Assembly: GCF_030682515.1 (NCBI RefSeq)
Contig: NZ_JAUXOD010000137.1
Span: 62,001-126,000 of the forward strand
Source: Hoeflea sp.
Lineage (GTDB): Bacteria; Pseudomonadota; Alphaproteobacteria; Rhizobiales; Rhizobiaceae
Direction of reading: 5' to 3'
Length of the DNA stretch: 64,000 nt
Position numbers and translations under genes: made by a program. The notes beneath the pieces were generated by a model. It saw only the letters and a program-made list of their open reading frames with translations, did not search any database and had not been told where the DNA came from. Shown piece after piece: positions 17,673-26,840 of the stretch; the first letter of the stretch is position 1; every line of letters begins with the position of its first letter.

Positions 17673-17853
17673 TGCGTGAGGTTCCTTCACTCCGGACTGT
17701 CGCCTGCGCTCCGGCGAACACCCGGGCGCGGCGGCCCGAGTGTTGACGCAAGCACGCCGCCGCGTCAATCATGCAGACGCGCCCGATAGAGGTTTCACGC
17801 AGGCTTCAGGGGCGCAGGGAACAATTGTCACGGCAGGGCGCCACCCCAGGACG

Positions 17854-18678
17854 TCACACCAGTTCGGCCTCCTCCTCGATCCGCCACTTGACCTTGCCGG
17901 CGTCGAGAAAATCGATGGAATGGACGACCGTGTTGTCCTCGCCGAGGAAACAGACATTGTAGCTGGGCGCGAGATCGCCGTAGCCCATGCGGTTGATCTG
18001 TCCGGTGAAGTCCGGCCAGCAGGTGTGATTGGTCGACCGCGGCGCCGAATAGGGAATGCCGGCGACCGCACCGCTCAGCGTGTAATGGCAATGGCCAAAG
18101 AACAGGTGCGCGACGGTGTCGTTGTACTCTCTGAGAAGTGTCTGCAATTCCCGCTCGTTGAAGATGCCGATGACATCGGCATTGGCGACATGCACCCGTA
18201 CGGGATTGTGGTGCATGAAGAGGTAGGCGCGCTGGGCCGCGGCCCGCGCGCCCTTGAGAACTTGCGTCAGCCAGGCCATGCGGCTTTCGCAGTAAAGTCC
18301 GCCATGCCGACCCGCATCGACCGTGTCCATGTACACGAACAGCCCCGCCGGGGTTACCTCGGTCCACTGGATGAAGCCGGCGTCGTCGCGGTTGGTATGG
18401 GTGAAAACCGAAGCGAAGGTCTCGCGGTTGTCATGATTGCCGATCATCAGCCGCGGCGCGAGCTTCTCCTTGAGCGAGCTGCCGGCCAGGATTCTTGCCA
18501 GTTCACGGTAGCTCTCCTCCTGCCCGTAATGGGTCAGGTCGCCGGTGATCACCACCCTGTCGGCGTCATGGTCATGGGCCTCGACATAGGCCAGGCACTT
18601 CTTGAAATTGGCGATCGGGTCGAGCCCGAGGATCGGTTCGGGATTGATGTGAATGTCGGAAATATGAACAAGCTTCAT
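17854..18678 (-). CDS. Calcineurin-like metallophosphoesterase (CpdA/GpdQ-type phosphodiesterase)
   Basis: A 274-residue cytoplasmic phosphodiesterase with the metallophosphatase motifs in order: MKLVHISDIH at the N-terminus, VITGDLTHYG near residue 60, IGNHDNRETF near 100, and FFGHCHYTLSG near 205. This set coordinates a two-metal centre. Class III enzymes of this type hydrolyse cyclic nucleotides or glycerophosphodiesters; which applies here is not decidable. The start at 18678 begins directly with the first motif, as is usual. Confidence 0.87.
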   Translation of the reverse strand: MKLVHISDIHINPEPILGLDPIANFKKCLAYVEAHDHDADRVVITGDLTHYGQEESYRELARILAGSSLKEKLAPRLMIGNHDNRETFASVFTHTNRDDAGFIQWTEVTPAGLFVYMDTVDAGRHGGLYCESRMAWLTQVLKGARAAAQRAYLFMHHNPVRVHVANADVIGIFNERELQTLLREYNDTVAHLFFGHCHYTLSGAVAGIPYSAPRSTNHTCWPDFTGQINRMGYGDLAPSYNVCFLGEDNTVVHSIDFLDAGKVKWRIEEEAELV

Positions 18679-18862
18679 GGCGGTGCCCCTGGGATCTGCT
18701 GGGTGTTTATCCCGAAACTGTTGTCGTTCCATGACAAGCCACAGCCGGGAAACACCATGCAGCTGTTTGGATCATGATGACCAAAAAAGCGCAATCGCCT
18801 CGAGCCCCTTAGACGGCATTTCCCGCGTTCATTCCGCGGCAGGTTTGCCTTCCTTCACAAGC

Positions 18863-18896
18863 AAAAACGCCGCGCGTTCCTTTGACCGCGCGGCGT
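18863..18896 (-). terminator. Rho-independent terminator after the sensor-like gene
   Basis: A 10-bp GC stem (ACGCCGCGCG / CGCGCGGCGT) is followed on the minus strand by a run of T residues (plus-strand A tract 18863-18867). It lies 25 bp after the stop of the gene at 18922. Confidence 0.85.
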
Positions 18897-18921
18897 CGAG
18901 TTCAAGCAGCTTCGGTGAGTA

Positions 18922-19509
18922 TCAGAGCGCGTCCAGATTGATGCCGATGGTGATCGCGCCGATCGGCGCGCCGGTTTCAGGATCGGAGATGGTGACGCTC
19001 GCCTGCGACTGCAGGGCCTGCGTCGACTCGTCGGTCTCGACGCCATCGACATAGACCACATCCGGGCCGACGCTGAAGGTCTGTTGCCATTTGGCTTCGT
19101 CGCCCTGCCAGTAATCGGAGGTCACTTCGCTCTGGCCGACATTGAGACCCTTGTTGTCCATCACGAACATTTCCGTGATCATGCCCTGGCTGGCGTTCTG
19201 CTTGTCGGCGAGGAATTTCGAAATCTCCCGTCCCAGCAGATCATCGACCAGAGGCCGGTTGGTCGTCGTCACCTCTGCGCGCCATTCAAGGTCGAGCTTG
19301 TCGATGTCGGCCTGGCTCAGATCGGCGTGTTTGGCGTTCTGTTCCTTGATGGCGTTGATGATGATCGGATCGCTGAGCCAGGGCTGGACGGAACTGCCGA
19401 TGAATTCCTTGATCGGCGCCACATGCGCATCCTGGGCCATGGCGGTCACCGGCGCGAACGCGGCGGCACAGGCGATCAGCAGCGTCGAAATACAATGCTT
19501 GGTCTTCAT
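18922..19509 (-). CDS. Secreted Cache/PDC-like sensor protein
   Basis: A 195-residue exported protein with a Sec signal peptide (residues 1-25, ending VTAMAQ). The rest resembles a single PAS-like/Cache extracellular sensor domain: acidic, with GMITEMFVMDNKGLNVGQSE and a terminal strand SDPETGAPIGAITIGINLDAL, and no cytoplasmic output module. It ends at a strong terminator and lies 70 bp downstream of a chemoreceptor gene on the same strand, so I infer a periplasmic partner of that receptor. The start at 19509 follows GAGGAGAA. Confidence 0.7.
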   Translation of the reverse strand: MKTKHCISTLLIACAAAFAPVTAMAQDAHVAPIKEFIGSSVQPWLSDPIIINAIKEQNAKHADLSQADIDKLDLEWRAEVTTTNRPLVDDLLGREISKFLADKQNASQGMITEMFVMDNKGLNVGQSEVTSDYWQGDEAKWQQTFSVGPDVVYVDGVETDESTQALQSQASVTISDPETGAPIGAITIGINLDAL

Positions 19510-19579
19510 AGGGAACTTCTCCTCGGTTTCATGTTGGATGGGGGATGGTCGGGACCGTTGCCGGGTGTGGCATGCGGAC

Positions 19580-21481
19580 TTAGAATTCTTCCCAGGTGTC
19601 AGCGCTCTGCGCGAGCGCCGCGTTTCCATGGGTGCGGTACTGGGGCTTGGCCGCAACCTTCTGGACCCCGCCCCTGTCGGCAGGGACCGCGGGCGCGGCG
19701 CGGACCTCGTGCGGCGAACCCGTCAACCTGAAGGAATTGACCACGTCGGCCAGCCGTTCGCATTCGCCCGACAGTTTCTGCGACGACACGTGGCTGTCCT
19801 GGACCATGGCCGCGTTCTTCTGCGTCATGGTGTCCATTTCATTGATCGCCGTGTTGACCTGCGACAGGCCGGTCGCCTGCTCGCGCGCCGCCGTCGAGAT
19901 CGAACCGATCTTCTGGGCGACTTCGCTGATCTGCCGTTCAATCTGCTCCATGGAAATCCCGGTCTTGTTGACGAGATCGACGCCGCTGCTCACCTGGGCG
20001 CCGCTTTCCTCAATCAAGCCCTTGATCTCCTTGGCCGCGTTCGCGGACCGGCCGGCAAGATCACGCACTTCCTGGGCCACCACGGCAAAGCCCTTGCCGG
20101 CTTCCCCGGCGCGTGCCGCCTCGACCCCGGCATTGAGGGCCAGCAGGTTGGTCTGGAAGGCGATGTCGTCGATCACCTTGAGAATCTGGGCGATGCGGGA
20201 GGAGGACTCCTCGATCCGACCCATCGCGGTGATCGCCGAGCGCACGATCTCGGAGGATGACCTGGCCGCATCGCGGGTCGATCCGACAAGGGCGCCGGCC
20301 TCGGTGGCCTGTTCGGACGAGGCCTTGACCGTTGCCGTGATTTCATCGAGCGCTGCGGCCGTCTCTTCCAGCGAGGCTGCCTGCTGTTCGGTTCTGCGGG
20401 CAAGCTCGTTGGTCGAGCCGCCCAGGCTGTCGGACGCCTGCCGGACAGCCTGCTGGGCGCTGTCGATGGTGCCAACAGTGGCTTCGAGCGCGGACAGCGC
20501 CCGGTTGAAATTCTCCTGAAGTGCCGCGAATTCGCCGCCAAGGTCGGGAACGCGCGCGGTCAGATCGCCTGACGCGAGCTTTTCAAGGGCGGTGCCCAGT
20601 TCTTCAACGACCTTGCGCTGCGCCATCGCCGAGCGTTCGGTTACGCTCATGTTGGCCTGGCGTTCGGCATCGAGCTGCTCGCGCTGCCGGGCCATTTCCG
20701 CGTCAGCCTCAAGTTTCATCCGGGACGCGGTGCAGAACTCCGTGAGCGCTCGCGCCACGACGCCGATCTCGTCGCCCTTGTCGGCATGCGGGATGGGGCC
20801 GGTTATATCGCCCGCCTGCAACGCGCCGATGCGCTGGTTGACCTCGGCAAGTGGCCTGCCGACAAACCGGCGCATGGCAAACAGCAGCATGGCGACCGCC
20901 ACGATCAGCACGGCAATCTGCGACGCCATGGCCTTGAGCGCGAAGTCGCGCGCCGACATGGTAATATCGACGGTCGACCAGACCGTCTTGATCTGGCCCG
21001 TCGACACACCGTCCTTGTCGGCCGGCAGCGGCGCGGAAATCACCACGGACTCGGCTGTCTTGAGGACGGATGCTTCGCTCAGCTCACCAGGATTGGCCGA
21101 CAGCAGATCCGTGAGTGCTGCATCGGCGGTTTCCGAGCGGGTCCAGACATCGACCTGGGCGCCAGCCTGGTTGAAGGCTGCAAATCCCGTCAGGGCGAGT
21201 TTCGGGTCATCCTGGAAAATCTGATAGGCCGACCTTATGGCTTCGGTCTTGCCCCATTTCACCCCGCCCGCCGCCTGCGCGCCGATCTGCGCGGTGTCCT
21301 TGAGCCAGTTGCGCTCGGCCGTCTCCATCTGGCTCGCGCCTGACATCCTCGAAATGGCAAAGCTGGTCACCGCAAGGCCAAGCAGGTTGACCATGATGAC
21401 GGTGATTGCGATTTTCTGTGTAATGCTTCGCGTTGAACCCGTGGCTTTCACAGCCGGGTCTTTTTTTGAAAGCAGCCCCAT
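19580..21481 (-). CDS. Methyl-accepting chemotaxis protein
   Basis: A 633-residue chemoreceptor. Membrane helices at about 24-43 and 188-207 bracket a periplasmic domain of about 140 residues; a HAMP domain and long coiled-coil signalling domain follow. The hairpin tip is intact ([20 protein letters not shown], then [19 protein letters not shown]). The protein ends in DTWEEF, a W-xx-F tail like the CheR-docking pentapeptide. The start at 21481 is chosen because AGGGG lies five bases upstream. The ligand is unknown; the adjacent secreted Cache-like protein may participate. Confidence 0.93.
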   Translation of the reverse strand: MGLLSKKDPAVKATGSTRSITQKIAITVIMVNLLGLAVTSFAISRMSGASQMETAERNWLKDTAQIGAQAAGGVKWGKTEAIRSAYQIFQDDPKLALTGFAAFNQAGAQVDVWTRSETADAALTDLLSANPGELSEASVLKTAESVVISAPLPADKDGVSTGQIKTVWSTVDITMSARDFALKAMASQIAVLIVAVAMLLFAMRRFVGRPLAEVNQRIGALQAGDITGPIPHADKGDEIGVVARALTEFCTASRMKLEADAEMARQREQLDAERQANMSVTERSAMAQRKVVEELGTALEKLASGDLTARVPDLGGEFAALQENFNRALSALEATVGTIDSAQQAVRQASDSLGGSTNELARRTEQQAASLEETAAALDEITATVKASSEQATEAGALVGSTRDAARSSSEIVRSAITAMGRIEESSSRIAQILKVIDDIAFQTNLLALNAGVEAARAGEAGKGFAVVAQEVRDLAGRSANAAKEIKGLIEESGAQVSSGVDLVNKTGISMEQIERQISEVAQKIGSISTAAREQATGLSQVNTAINEMDTMTQKNAAMVQDSHVSSQKLSGECERLADVVNSFRLTGSPHEVRAAPAVPADRGGVQKVAAKPQYRTHGNAALAQSADTWEEF

Positions 21482-21815
21482 GTACACCCCTAAACAATTG
21501 CATCAGCCGGCCTCCCCCTCCAGTGCAATCATTGCGGGCCGACCGGCATCATGCCGGACAAGTGGCTACATATTCTGATTTTGGAGTATGAGACGCCTTT
21601 CGTTTAGCAACCCTTAATGCTGAGGGTGCGAGAATTGACAGGACAGGACCCATAATTCGGGCGCCCAAATCTGTGCAATCCCGCGTTATTCTTCCACCAA
21701 TGCTGGCAAAGCGATCGACAGCGCAATCTCAGCCCCGCCCGGTTGTTTGTGACACTGGACCTCTCTAGGATTCCAGGGCGGATCTCGGATGGGCCCATGG
21801 GTGCAGGAGGCGGTA
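21482..21815. other. Divergent intergenic region, no recognised element
   Basis: 334 bp between the chemoreceptor gene and the small hypothetical gene. Apart from a short hairpin around GGCATCATGCC I see no convincing promoter pair, regulator site or RNA. Confidence 0.5.
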
Positions 21816-22073
21816 ATGCCGGAAAAGAAGAAGATCAGGAAAGTCTACGACACGCTGATAGAGGGCGCCTATGCCGGGCTGTCGGACGCGGCGTTGCATG
21901 ACTATGTCTTAGAGCACTGTCCCAAGGCCACGAGCAAGCGGCTGGTTCGCGCCTCACTGCTGGCGCTGAGCGATCCCAAGGTCGATGATCGCAATGTCCT
22001 CAACGTGATTTACGCGCTGGCCATCAAGCACCGGCTGGATGGCGGCCCGGACACGATCGAGGAGGAGGACTAA
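21816..22073 (+). CDS. Small hypothetical protein, 85 aa
   Basis: I do not recognise this protein. It is soluble, with a basic N-terminus (MPEKKKIRKVYD), a helix-rich middle (TLIEGAYAGLSDAALHDYVL) and a strongly acidic tail (DTIEEED). The start at 21816 is favoured by GGAGGCGG just upstream. The gene is convergent with phnN and separated from it by 39 bp. Codon use looks like that of its neighbours, which supports a real gene. Confidence 0.65.
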   Translation: MPEKKKIRKVYDTLIEGAYAGLSDAALHDYVLEHCPKATSKRLVRASLLALSDPKVDDRNVLNVIYALAIKHRLDGGPDTIEEED

Positions 22074-22112
22074 GACAGCCTGTGCCCTGCGGCGGACCAG
22101 GCGCGATACCGG

Positions 22113-22706
22113 CTATTGCGCCACCGATTGGCGGATATAGGCAACGAGCGCCGCGCGCGCGGTCTCGACCGATCCGGAATTGTCGATGATGAAGTCCGGC
22201 TCGACCTGGGCGGTCAGGGCGGAAGCGCGGTGAAGCCTTGCCTCGATCTCGGCCTGGCTCTCCCGGCCCCGGGCCTGCAGCCTTTGGGCCAGGATCCCGG
22301 GCTCGACGCTGATTTCCACCGCCACCGCGCTTGGAAAGACCCTGCGGATGACGCCCCACGCTCCGCGTGATCCATTGACCACCGCTGCCTTGCCCGCGGC
22401 CAGGTGCGCCTCCATGCCGCGCGGCAACCCGTAGCGCAGCCCGTTCGCGGCCCAGGTCAGGGCAAACCGGCCCTCGTCGATGGCGGCGTCGAATTCCGCG
22501 TCCGACATGGCGATGTGATCCTCGCTGCCCGCGTGGGCAGGCCGCGTGATCGCACGCCGGACGAACAGCACTTCGCCAGAGCGGACGAATTCCTCGCGGG
22601 CGCCGGAGATCAGCGTGTCCTTGCCCGACCCGCTCGGGCCGAGCAGCACGATGAGAGGCCCGGGACCCGTCTCGGCGGGGTGCGCGGAGTGGATTGCACC
22701 GGGCAT
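22113..22706 (-). CDS. phnN: Ribose 1,5-bisphosphate phosphokinase
   Basis: A 197-residue guanylate-kinase-like ATPase with the P-loop GPSGSGKDTLI, where the Asp after GSGK is typical of PhnN. It phosphorylates ribose 1,5-bisphosphate to PRPP, closing the C-P lyase pathway. The ATG at 22706 shares one base with the phnM stop (TGATG), so the gene is the last of the phnCDE1E2-DUF1045-phnM-phnN unit. A GTG one codon upstream is an alternative start. Confidence 0.93.
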   Translation of the reverse strand: MPGAIHSAHPAETGPGPLIVLLGPSGSGKDTLISGAREEFVRSGEVLFVRRAITRPAHAGSEDHIAMSDAEFDAAIDEGRFALTWAANGLRYGLPRGMEAHLAAGKAAVVNGSRGAWGVIRRVFPSAVAVEISVEPGILAQRLQARGRESQAEIEARLHRASALTAQVEPDFIIDNSGSVETARAALVAYIRQSVAQ

Positions 22707-23845
22707 CACGCCACCCGTTCGCCTTGCCGCCAGACCCCGCGAACGATGGGAATGCCGGTCTCGCGGCGCACCCTGACCAGGTCGGCGCGCTTGCCTTCGG
22801 TCAGGCTGCCGCGGTCGTCAAGACCGACCGTCCTGGCAGGCGTCGCGGTCACCAGCCTTATGGCTGCAGCAAGGTCGAGTTCTTCAATCTCGTCCGCGAG
22901 TACGAAGGGCGCCTGGATCAGGCTGAACGGCACGTAGTCGGACGACAGCACGTCGAGAACGCCGGCGCGGGCAAGGTCGGACGCCGCGATGTTGCCGGAA
23001 TGCGACCCGCCCCTGACCACGTTGGGCGCGCCCATCAGCACGCTCATGCCGGCCTGGTGGGAGGCCTGCGCCGCCTCGATGCTGGTCGGGAATTCCGCGA
23101 GCCGCACGCCAAACCCGACCGCTTCGGCGACATGGTCGAGGGTCGCGTCGTCGTGGCTGGCGACCGTGATCCCGCGCTCGGCGCAGGCGCTCGCCAGCAC
23201 CTTGCGGTGGGCGTCGGAGTAGCGCGCCGACGCATCCTGACGGCGCTGGACGAAATGCGCGAAGGCCTCGTCCGAAAGCCCGCGCTTGGTTTTGTAGTAG
23301 AGCGTGTACTGATCCATCGTCTGGAACTGGCGCTGGCCCGGTGCATGGTCCATCAGCGAGGCAAGCCGGACTTGGCCGTCGGTGGCGAAATCGGCGAAAT
23401 GCTCCAGCACATCCGCGGCCGAGACCTCGCAGCGCAGATGGATGAGGTGGTCGGCGCGCAGCCGGTTTTCGGCCCGCGCCTCGGCAAGCGCATCGGCGAT
23501 GGCGCGCATCTCGCCCATCTTGAAGCCGTCATCCTCGTCCGAGCCGAGCCGCAGGCAGTCAAACACGGTGGTGATGCCGGAGGAGGCAATCTGGGCGTCA
23601 TGCGACTGAATGGCGGAAATGGCGTTCCAGCGCACGCCCGGGCGCGGCGAATAATGCGATTCAAGGTGGTCGGTGTGCAGTTCAACCAGGCCCGGCAGGA
23701 TGTAGTCGCCGTCCATGTCGACGCCGCTTGCCGATCTGCCCTCGCCAATCTCGGCAATGACACCGTCCCTGACGACGAGGCTGCCCGAGACGATCCGGTC
23801 CTCGAGCACGAGGCGGGCATTGGTCAGAATCATTTCGGTGGTCAT
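22706..23845 (-). CDS. phnM: Alpha-D-ribose 1-methylphosphonate 5-triphosphate diphosphatase
   Basis: A 379-residue amidohydrolase-superfamily enzyme that removes pyrophosphate from the PhnI product, giving the substrate of PhnJ. The PhnM-specific metal motif LPGLVELHTDHLESH is near residue 50, VTVASHDDATLDHVAEAV carries later metal ligands, and SDYVPFSLIQAPF is diagnostic. The start immediately follows the DUF1045 stop (TGAATG) and the stop overlaps phnN. Confidence 0.95.
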   Translation of the reverse strand: MTTEMILTNARLVLEDRIVSGSLVVRDGVIAEIGEGRSASGVDMDGDYILPGLVELHTDHLESHYSPRPGVRWNAISAIQSHDAQIASSGITTVFDCLRLGSDEDDGFKMGEMRAIADALAEARAENRLRADHLIHLRCEVSAADVLEHFADFATDGQVRLASLMDHAPGQRQFQTMDQYTLYYKTKRGLSDEAFAHFVQRRQDASARYSDAHRKVLASACAERGITVASHDDATLDHVAEAVGFGVRLAEFPTSIEAAQASHQAGMSVLMGAPNVVRGGSHSGNIAASDLARAGVLDVLSSDYVPFSLIQAPFVLADEIEELDLAAAIRLVTATPARTVGLDDRGSLTEGKRADLVRVRRETGIPIVRGVWRQGERVA

Positions 23846-24553
23846 TCAGGCGGTCTTTCTGTGCAGGCCAGACGCCAGCGGCGTCCGGCTGTGGATTTCA
23901 AAGGGGGCGCCGGGTTCGGGTTCGACGAACAGGGTCAGCGCGTCAATCATGATCTCGCGGCCCGTCACCGGAGCGAAGTGCTCGCCGGCCGCGCGCAGGA
24001 CCCGGTCGCGATCCTTGTCCGGGACCCGACTCGTCAGCGTCATGTGGAAACGGAAGCAGTCGAACACGTAAGGATAGCCCCAACGCATCAGGTTGCGCAA
24101 TTCCGCAAGCGCCAGCTGCTCGGGATTGCGCCGTTCGATTTCACTCTCCGTCAGCTCCGTGCGGCAGCCGTCAAAGGCGCTCACCACATCGCCGGCAAAC
24201 GCGTTGAGCTGGCTCAAATCGCCCTCCGGCAGGAGCGCCACGAAGCCCTCGATGGCGCCCACCTTCAACCCCTCGATCGCAAACCGCGTCCGGCTGGCGC
24301 AGAACCTGTCCATGGTCTGCAGCAGGTCGCGTTCGTTCACGCCATCGGCAAGCCGGAACGGCGCCTTGAGCGTCGCATGAAAGCCGTAGCGCCGCGCCGG
24401 TCCGGTGATCCCGGCCAGCTCGTCTGCCCCCATGCCGTCGAAATCCGGCTGCTGCACCGGCTTGCCCGTGGCCGCATCCCGGCCGATCCAGCTGGCGGCG
24501 AGGCCTGCAAGCGGCGAAGCAGGTTCCGGGGCAAAGTAGAGCGCATATCTCAT
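23846..24553 (-). CDS. DUF1045 phosphonate-metabolism protein (2H phosphoesterase-like)
   Basis: A 235-residue cytoplasmic protein of the DUF1045 family, found almost only in C-P lyase operons. It contains two H-x-T elements (GFHATLKAPF near residue 65 and FHMTLTSRV near 165), the active-site pattern of 2H phosphoesterases. Its exact reaction is not established to my knowledge; a cyclic phosphodiesterase step on ribose phosphates is a reasonable inference. ATGA overlap with phnE2 and direct abutment to phnM place it firmly in the operon. Confidence 0.88.
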   Translation of the reverse strand: MRYALYFAPEPASPLAGLAASWIGRDAATGKPVQQPDFDGMGADELAGITGPARRYGFHATLKAPFRLADGVNERDLLQTMDRFCASRTRFAIEGLKVGAIEGFVALLPEGDLSQLNAFAGDVVSAFDGCRTELTESEIERRNPEQLALAELRNLMRWGYPYVFDCFRFHMTLTSRVPDKDRDRVLRAAGEHFAPVTGREIMIDALTLFVEPEPGAPFEIHSRTPLASGLHRKTA

Positions 24554-25899
24554 GGGTGTGCCGTTCGTCCGATCAGGCGGGATCTCAGCCAGCCCGACAG
24601 CGTGTCCATCGCCATCACCATCAGGATGATCAGGATGATGTAGTAGCTCACCTCTTCCCAATCCTTCTGGGTGGAAATGGCCTGTGTCAACAACAGCCCG
24701 ATGCCGCCGCCGACAATGGCGCCGATGACTGTGGCGGAGCGTGTGTTCGATTCGAAATAATACAGAACCTGACTTAAAAACACAGGTGTCACTTGCGGAA
24801 TGACACCGAAACGGGCCTGTTGAATGCGCGACGCGCCCGTCGACTGAACACCTTCCACCTGCTTGTTGTCTATGTTTTCCAGGGCCTCGGAGAAGGTCTT
24901 GCCGAAGGTACCTGTGTCTGTGAGCAGAATGGCCAGAGCGCCGGTCATCGGCCCCGGGCCGAAGGCGCGCGACAGGATGATGGTCCAGATCAGGCCGTCA
25001 ACCCCGCGCAGGAAATCGAACAGACGGCGCAGCGTGAACAGGATCGGCCGCGAGGGGGAGAAATTCGTGGCGGCGAAAAACGCCAGCGGCAGGGCGATCA
25101 TCGCCGCACCCATGGTGCCCAGAAACGCCATCAGCACGGTCTCGAACAGCGCCCAGGCCACGTCGCCATGCCGCCACATCGCATTGGTCCAGAAACCATG
25201 CGCCATGGCTGAAATGTTGGAGCGGTTGGGATCCACACGCTCGCCGACGGTGGCGAGTTGGACGAGTTCGACAAACGACTTGCCGTAGAACGGGCTGTCG
25301 AGGGTGAAGAAGAACAGCTCCCATCCTGCCTGATACCGGAACACCTCGGTGCGGTTGCGCGTGTAGCTGAAGCGTCCCTGTTTGGTCGTCACCGCGATGC
25401 GTGTGTCAGAGGCATTGATCCAGCCGGGAATGCCGCCGTCCGGCAGCACCAGAATGAGCTTGCCGTCCTGGGGCGAGATGTCGATCACCCCGTAGCCGGG
25501 ATAGATATAGCGCGCACCATCGTCGTCGAAGATCACCTCGTGACCTCGGTCGAGATCGATGCGGGTCACGCCGTCGGCCATGGTCACCCATTCAGGCAGC
25601 ATGCCCGGGGGGTAGGTGCCCTTGGTCTCGCCCTCGATGGCGACCGAAATCGCGCCATCGCGGTTATCGCGCGTGACATGGGTCTTGTGGGACCAGAAGT
25701 CGGAAACCAGGATCGCGGCATTGTCGAGCCGGGCCCGCGACGCGATGCCCGAAATGTCAAAGGCGAAGAACACGTAGGTCAGATAGACCAGGATCACCGC
25801 GGGCACGCCGAACGCAACCATCTGCTTGCGGTTGAACCCCTTGAGAACGGCGAGCTGCAGATCGGCGGAGGCAGTCGGGGCCATGTCGGTGGAGCTCAT
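24550..25899 (-). CDS. phnE: Phosphonate ABC transporter permease, long form
   Basis: A 449-residue permease. The last 220 residues have the PhnE membrane domain with the EAA-like loop (NKQVEGVQSTGASRIQQARFGVIPQVTPVFLSQV in pieces). Between the first membrane helix (about residues 28-48) and the rest there is an insert of roughly 170 residues predicted to be periplasmic (FDDDGARYIYPGYGVIDISP). This long PhnE2 is usual in alphaproteobacteria. It forms the channel with the shorter PhnE1 encoded just upstream. Confidence 0.92.
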   Translation of the reverse strand: MSSTDMAPTASADLQLAVLKGFNRKQMVAFGVPAVILVYLTYVFFAFDISGIASRARLDNAAILVSDFWSHKTHVTRDNRDGAISVAIEGETKGTYPPGMLPEWVTMADGVTRIDLDRGHEVIFDDDGARYIYPGYGVIDISPQDGKLILVLPDGGIPGWINASDTRIAVTTKQGRFSYTRNRTEVFRYQAGWELFFFTLDSPFYGKSFVELVQLATVGERVDPNRSNISAMAHGFWTNAMWRHGDVAWALFETVLMAFLGTMGAAMIALPLAFFAATNFSPSRPILFTLRRLFDFLRGVDGLIWTIILSRAFGPGPMTGALAILLTDTGTFGKTFSEALENIDNKQVEGVQSTGASRIQQARFGVIPQVTPVFLSQVLYYFESNTRSATVIGAIVGGGIGLLLTQAISTQKDWEEVSYYIILIILMVMAMDTLSGWLRSRLIGRTAHP

Positions 25900-25900
25900 G

Positions 25901-26773
25901 TCAGTGTCCCTTGACCAGACGGTTGCGGTAGTGGCTCGACAGCTGGTCGAAGAACACGATGGTGATGAACAGCAGAATGAAGATCGCGACGACCTGGTCG
26001 TAACGTCCCTGCCCCCACTGCATGGCGAGCCTCAGGTCATGGCCGATGCCACCGGAGCCGACGAAGCCCAGAATGGCAGACGCGCGGATGTTGATCTCGA
26101 AACGCAGGAGCCCATAGGACAGCCAGTTCGGCGCCACCTGCGGGATGACGCCGAGCCACATTTTCTGCATCCAGTTCGCGCCGACGGAAGAGAGCCCTTC
26201 GACCGGCTTGAGGTCGGCGTTTTCCGAAACCTCCGAGAACAGCTTGCCCAGTGCGCCCGCGGTGTGGAAGGCGATCGCGATCATTGCCGGAACCGGTCCG
26301 CCGCCGAGGACAAAGATCAGCACCAGTGCGATGACGATTTCCGGGATCGCCCGCATGCCGTCCATCATCCGCCGGAACACCGGGATCATGCGCGGCCAGC
26401 GCGCCAGCCCGCGAGTGGACAAGAGCGCCAGCACGATGGCGAATATTGCGCCGATCAGCGTGGAGACGGCGGCAATGTTCAGCGTCTCGATCAGCGACGG
26501 CAGGAACTCCGCAAGCAGCGCCGGGAGCAAGGCAGCCTTGGCGATTCCCTCGGACAGGACCTCGGACGGAAAATCGAAGATCTGCGAGATGCCGTTCCAG
26601 AACCCGCCAGCATTGCGGGAATCCGCAAGGCGAAAGCCTGAAACCATCATCGCAATGAAGATGATCAGCAGAATCCCGCCATACATCTGCTTCTGGCGGG
26701 CCATGGCCAGATAATTGTCGCGGATGGCGATGGTGGCGGCGGCGCCGCCGTGGTTTGTCGCTAAATCGCTCAT
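25901..26773 (-). CDS. phnE: Phosphonate ABC transporter permease, short form
   Basis: A 290-residue permease with the PhnE core: membrane segment at about 30-47, SLIETLNIAAVSTLIGAIFA, the conserved MDGMRAIPEIVIALVLI, and the coupling loop LKPVEGLSSVGANWMQKMW. The start at 26773 follows AAGGA; one base separates its stop from the phnE2 start. A hairpin with a U-run between phnD and this gene probably lowers its expression relative to phnD. Confidence 0.93.
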   Translation of the reverse strand: MSDLATNHGGAAATIAIRDNYLAMARQKQMYGGILLIIFIAMMVSGFRLADSRNAGGFWNGISQIFDFPSEVLSEGIAKAALLPALLAEFLPSLIETLNIAAVSTLIGAIFAIVLALLSTRGLARWPRMIPVFRRMMDGMRAIPEIVIALVLIFVLGGGPVPAMIAIAFHTAGALGKLFSEVSENADLKPVEGLSSVGANWMQKMWLGVIPQVAPNWLSYGLLRFEINIRASAILGFVGSGGIGHDLRLAMQWGQGRYDQVVAIFILLFITIVFFDQLSSHYRNRLVKGH

Positions 26774-26790
26774 CGGCGGGGATCCTTCCC

Positions 26791-26823
26791 GAAAAGAAAG
26801 CGGGGAGCCGGGTGGCTCCCCGC
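26791..26823 (-). terminator. Terminator-like attenuator between phnD and phnE1
   Basis: On the minus strand a perfect 10-bp stem (GCGGGGAGCC, loop ACCC) is followed by TTTCTTTT. It sits 17 bp after the phnD stop and before phnE1, so it should partially terminate the transcript and keep the binding protein in excess over the permeases. Confidence 0.85.
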
Positions 26824-26840
26824 TGTTGCTTGGCAGGCGC

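Noticed and set aside
21630-21660. TTGACA followed by CATAAT as a sigma-70 promoter for the small hypothetical gene
   Set aside because: The spacer is about 10 bases rather than 16-18, and the position is about 160 bp from the start codon.
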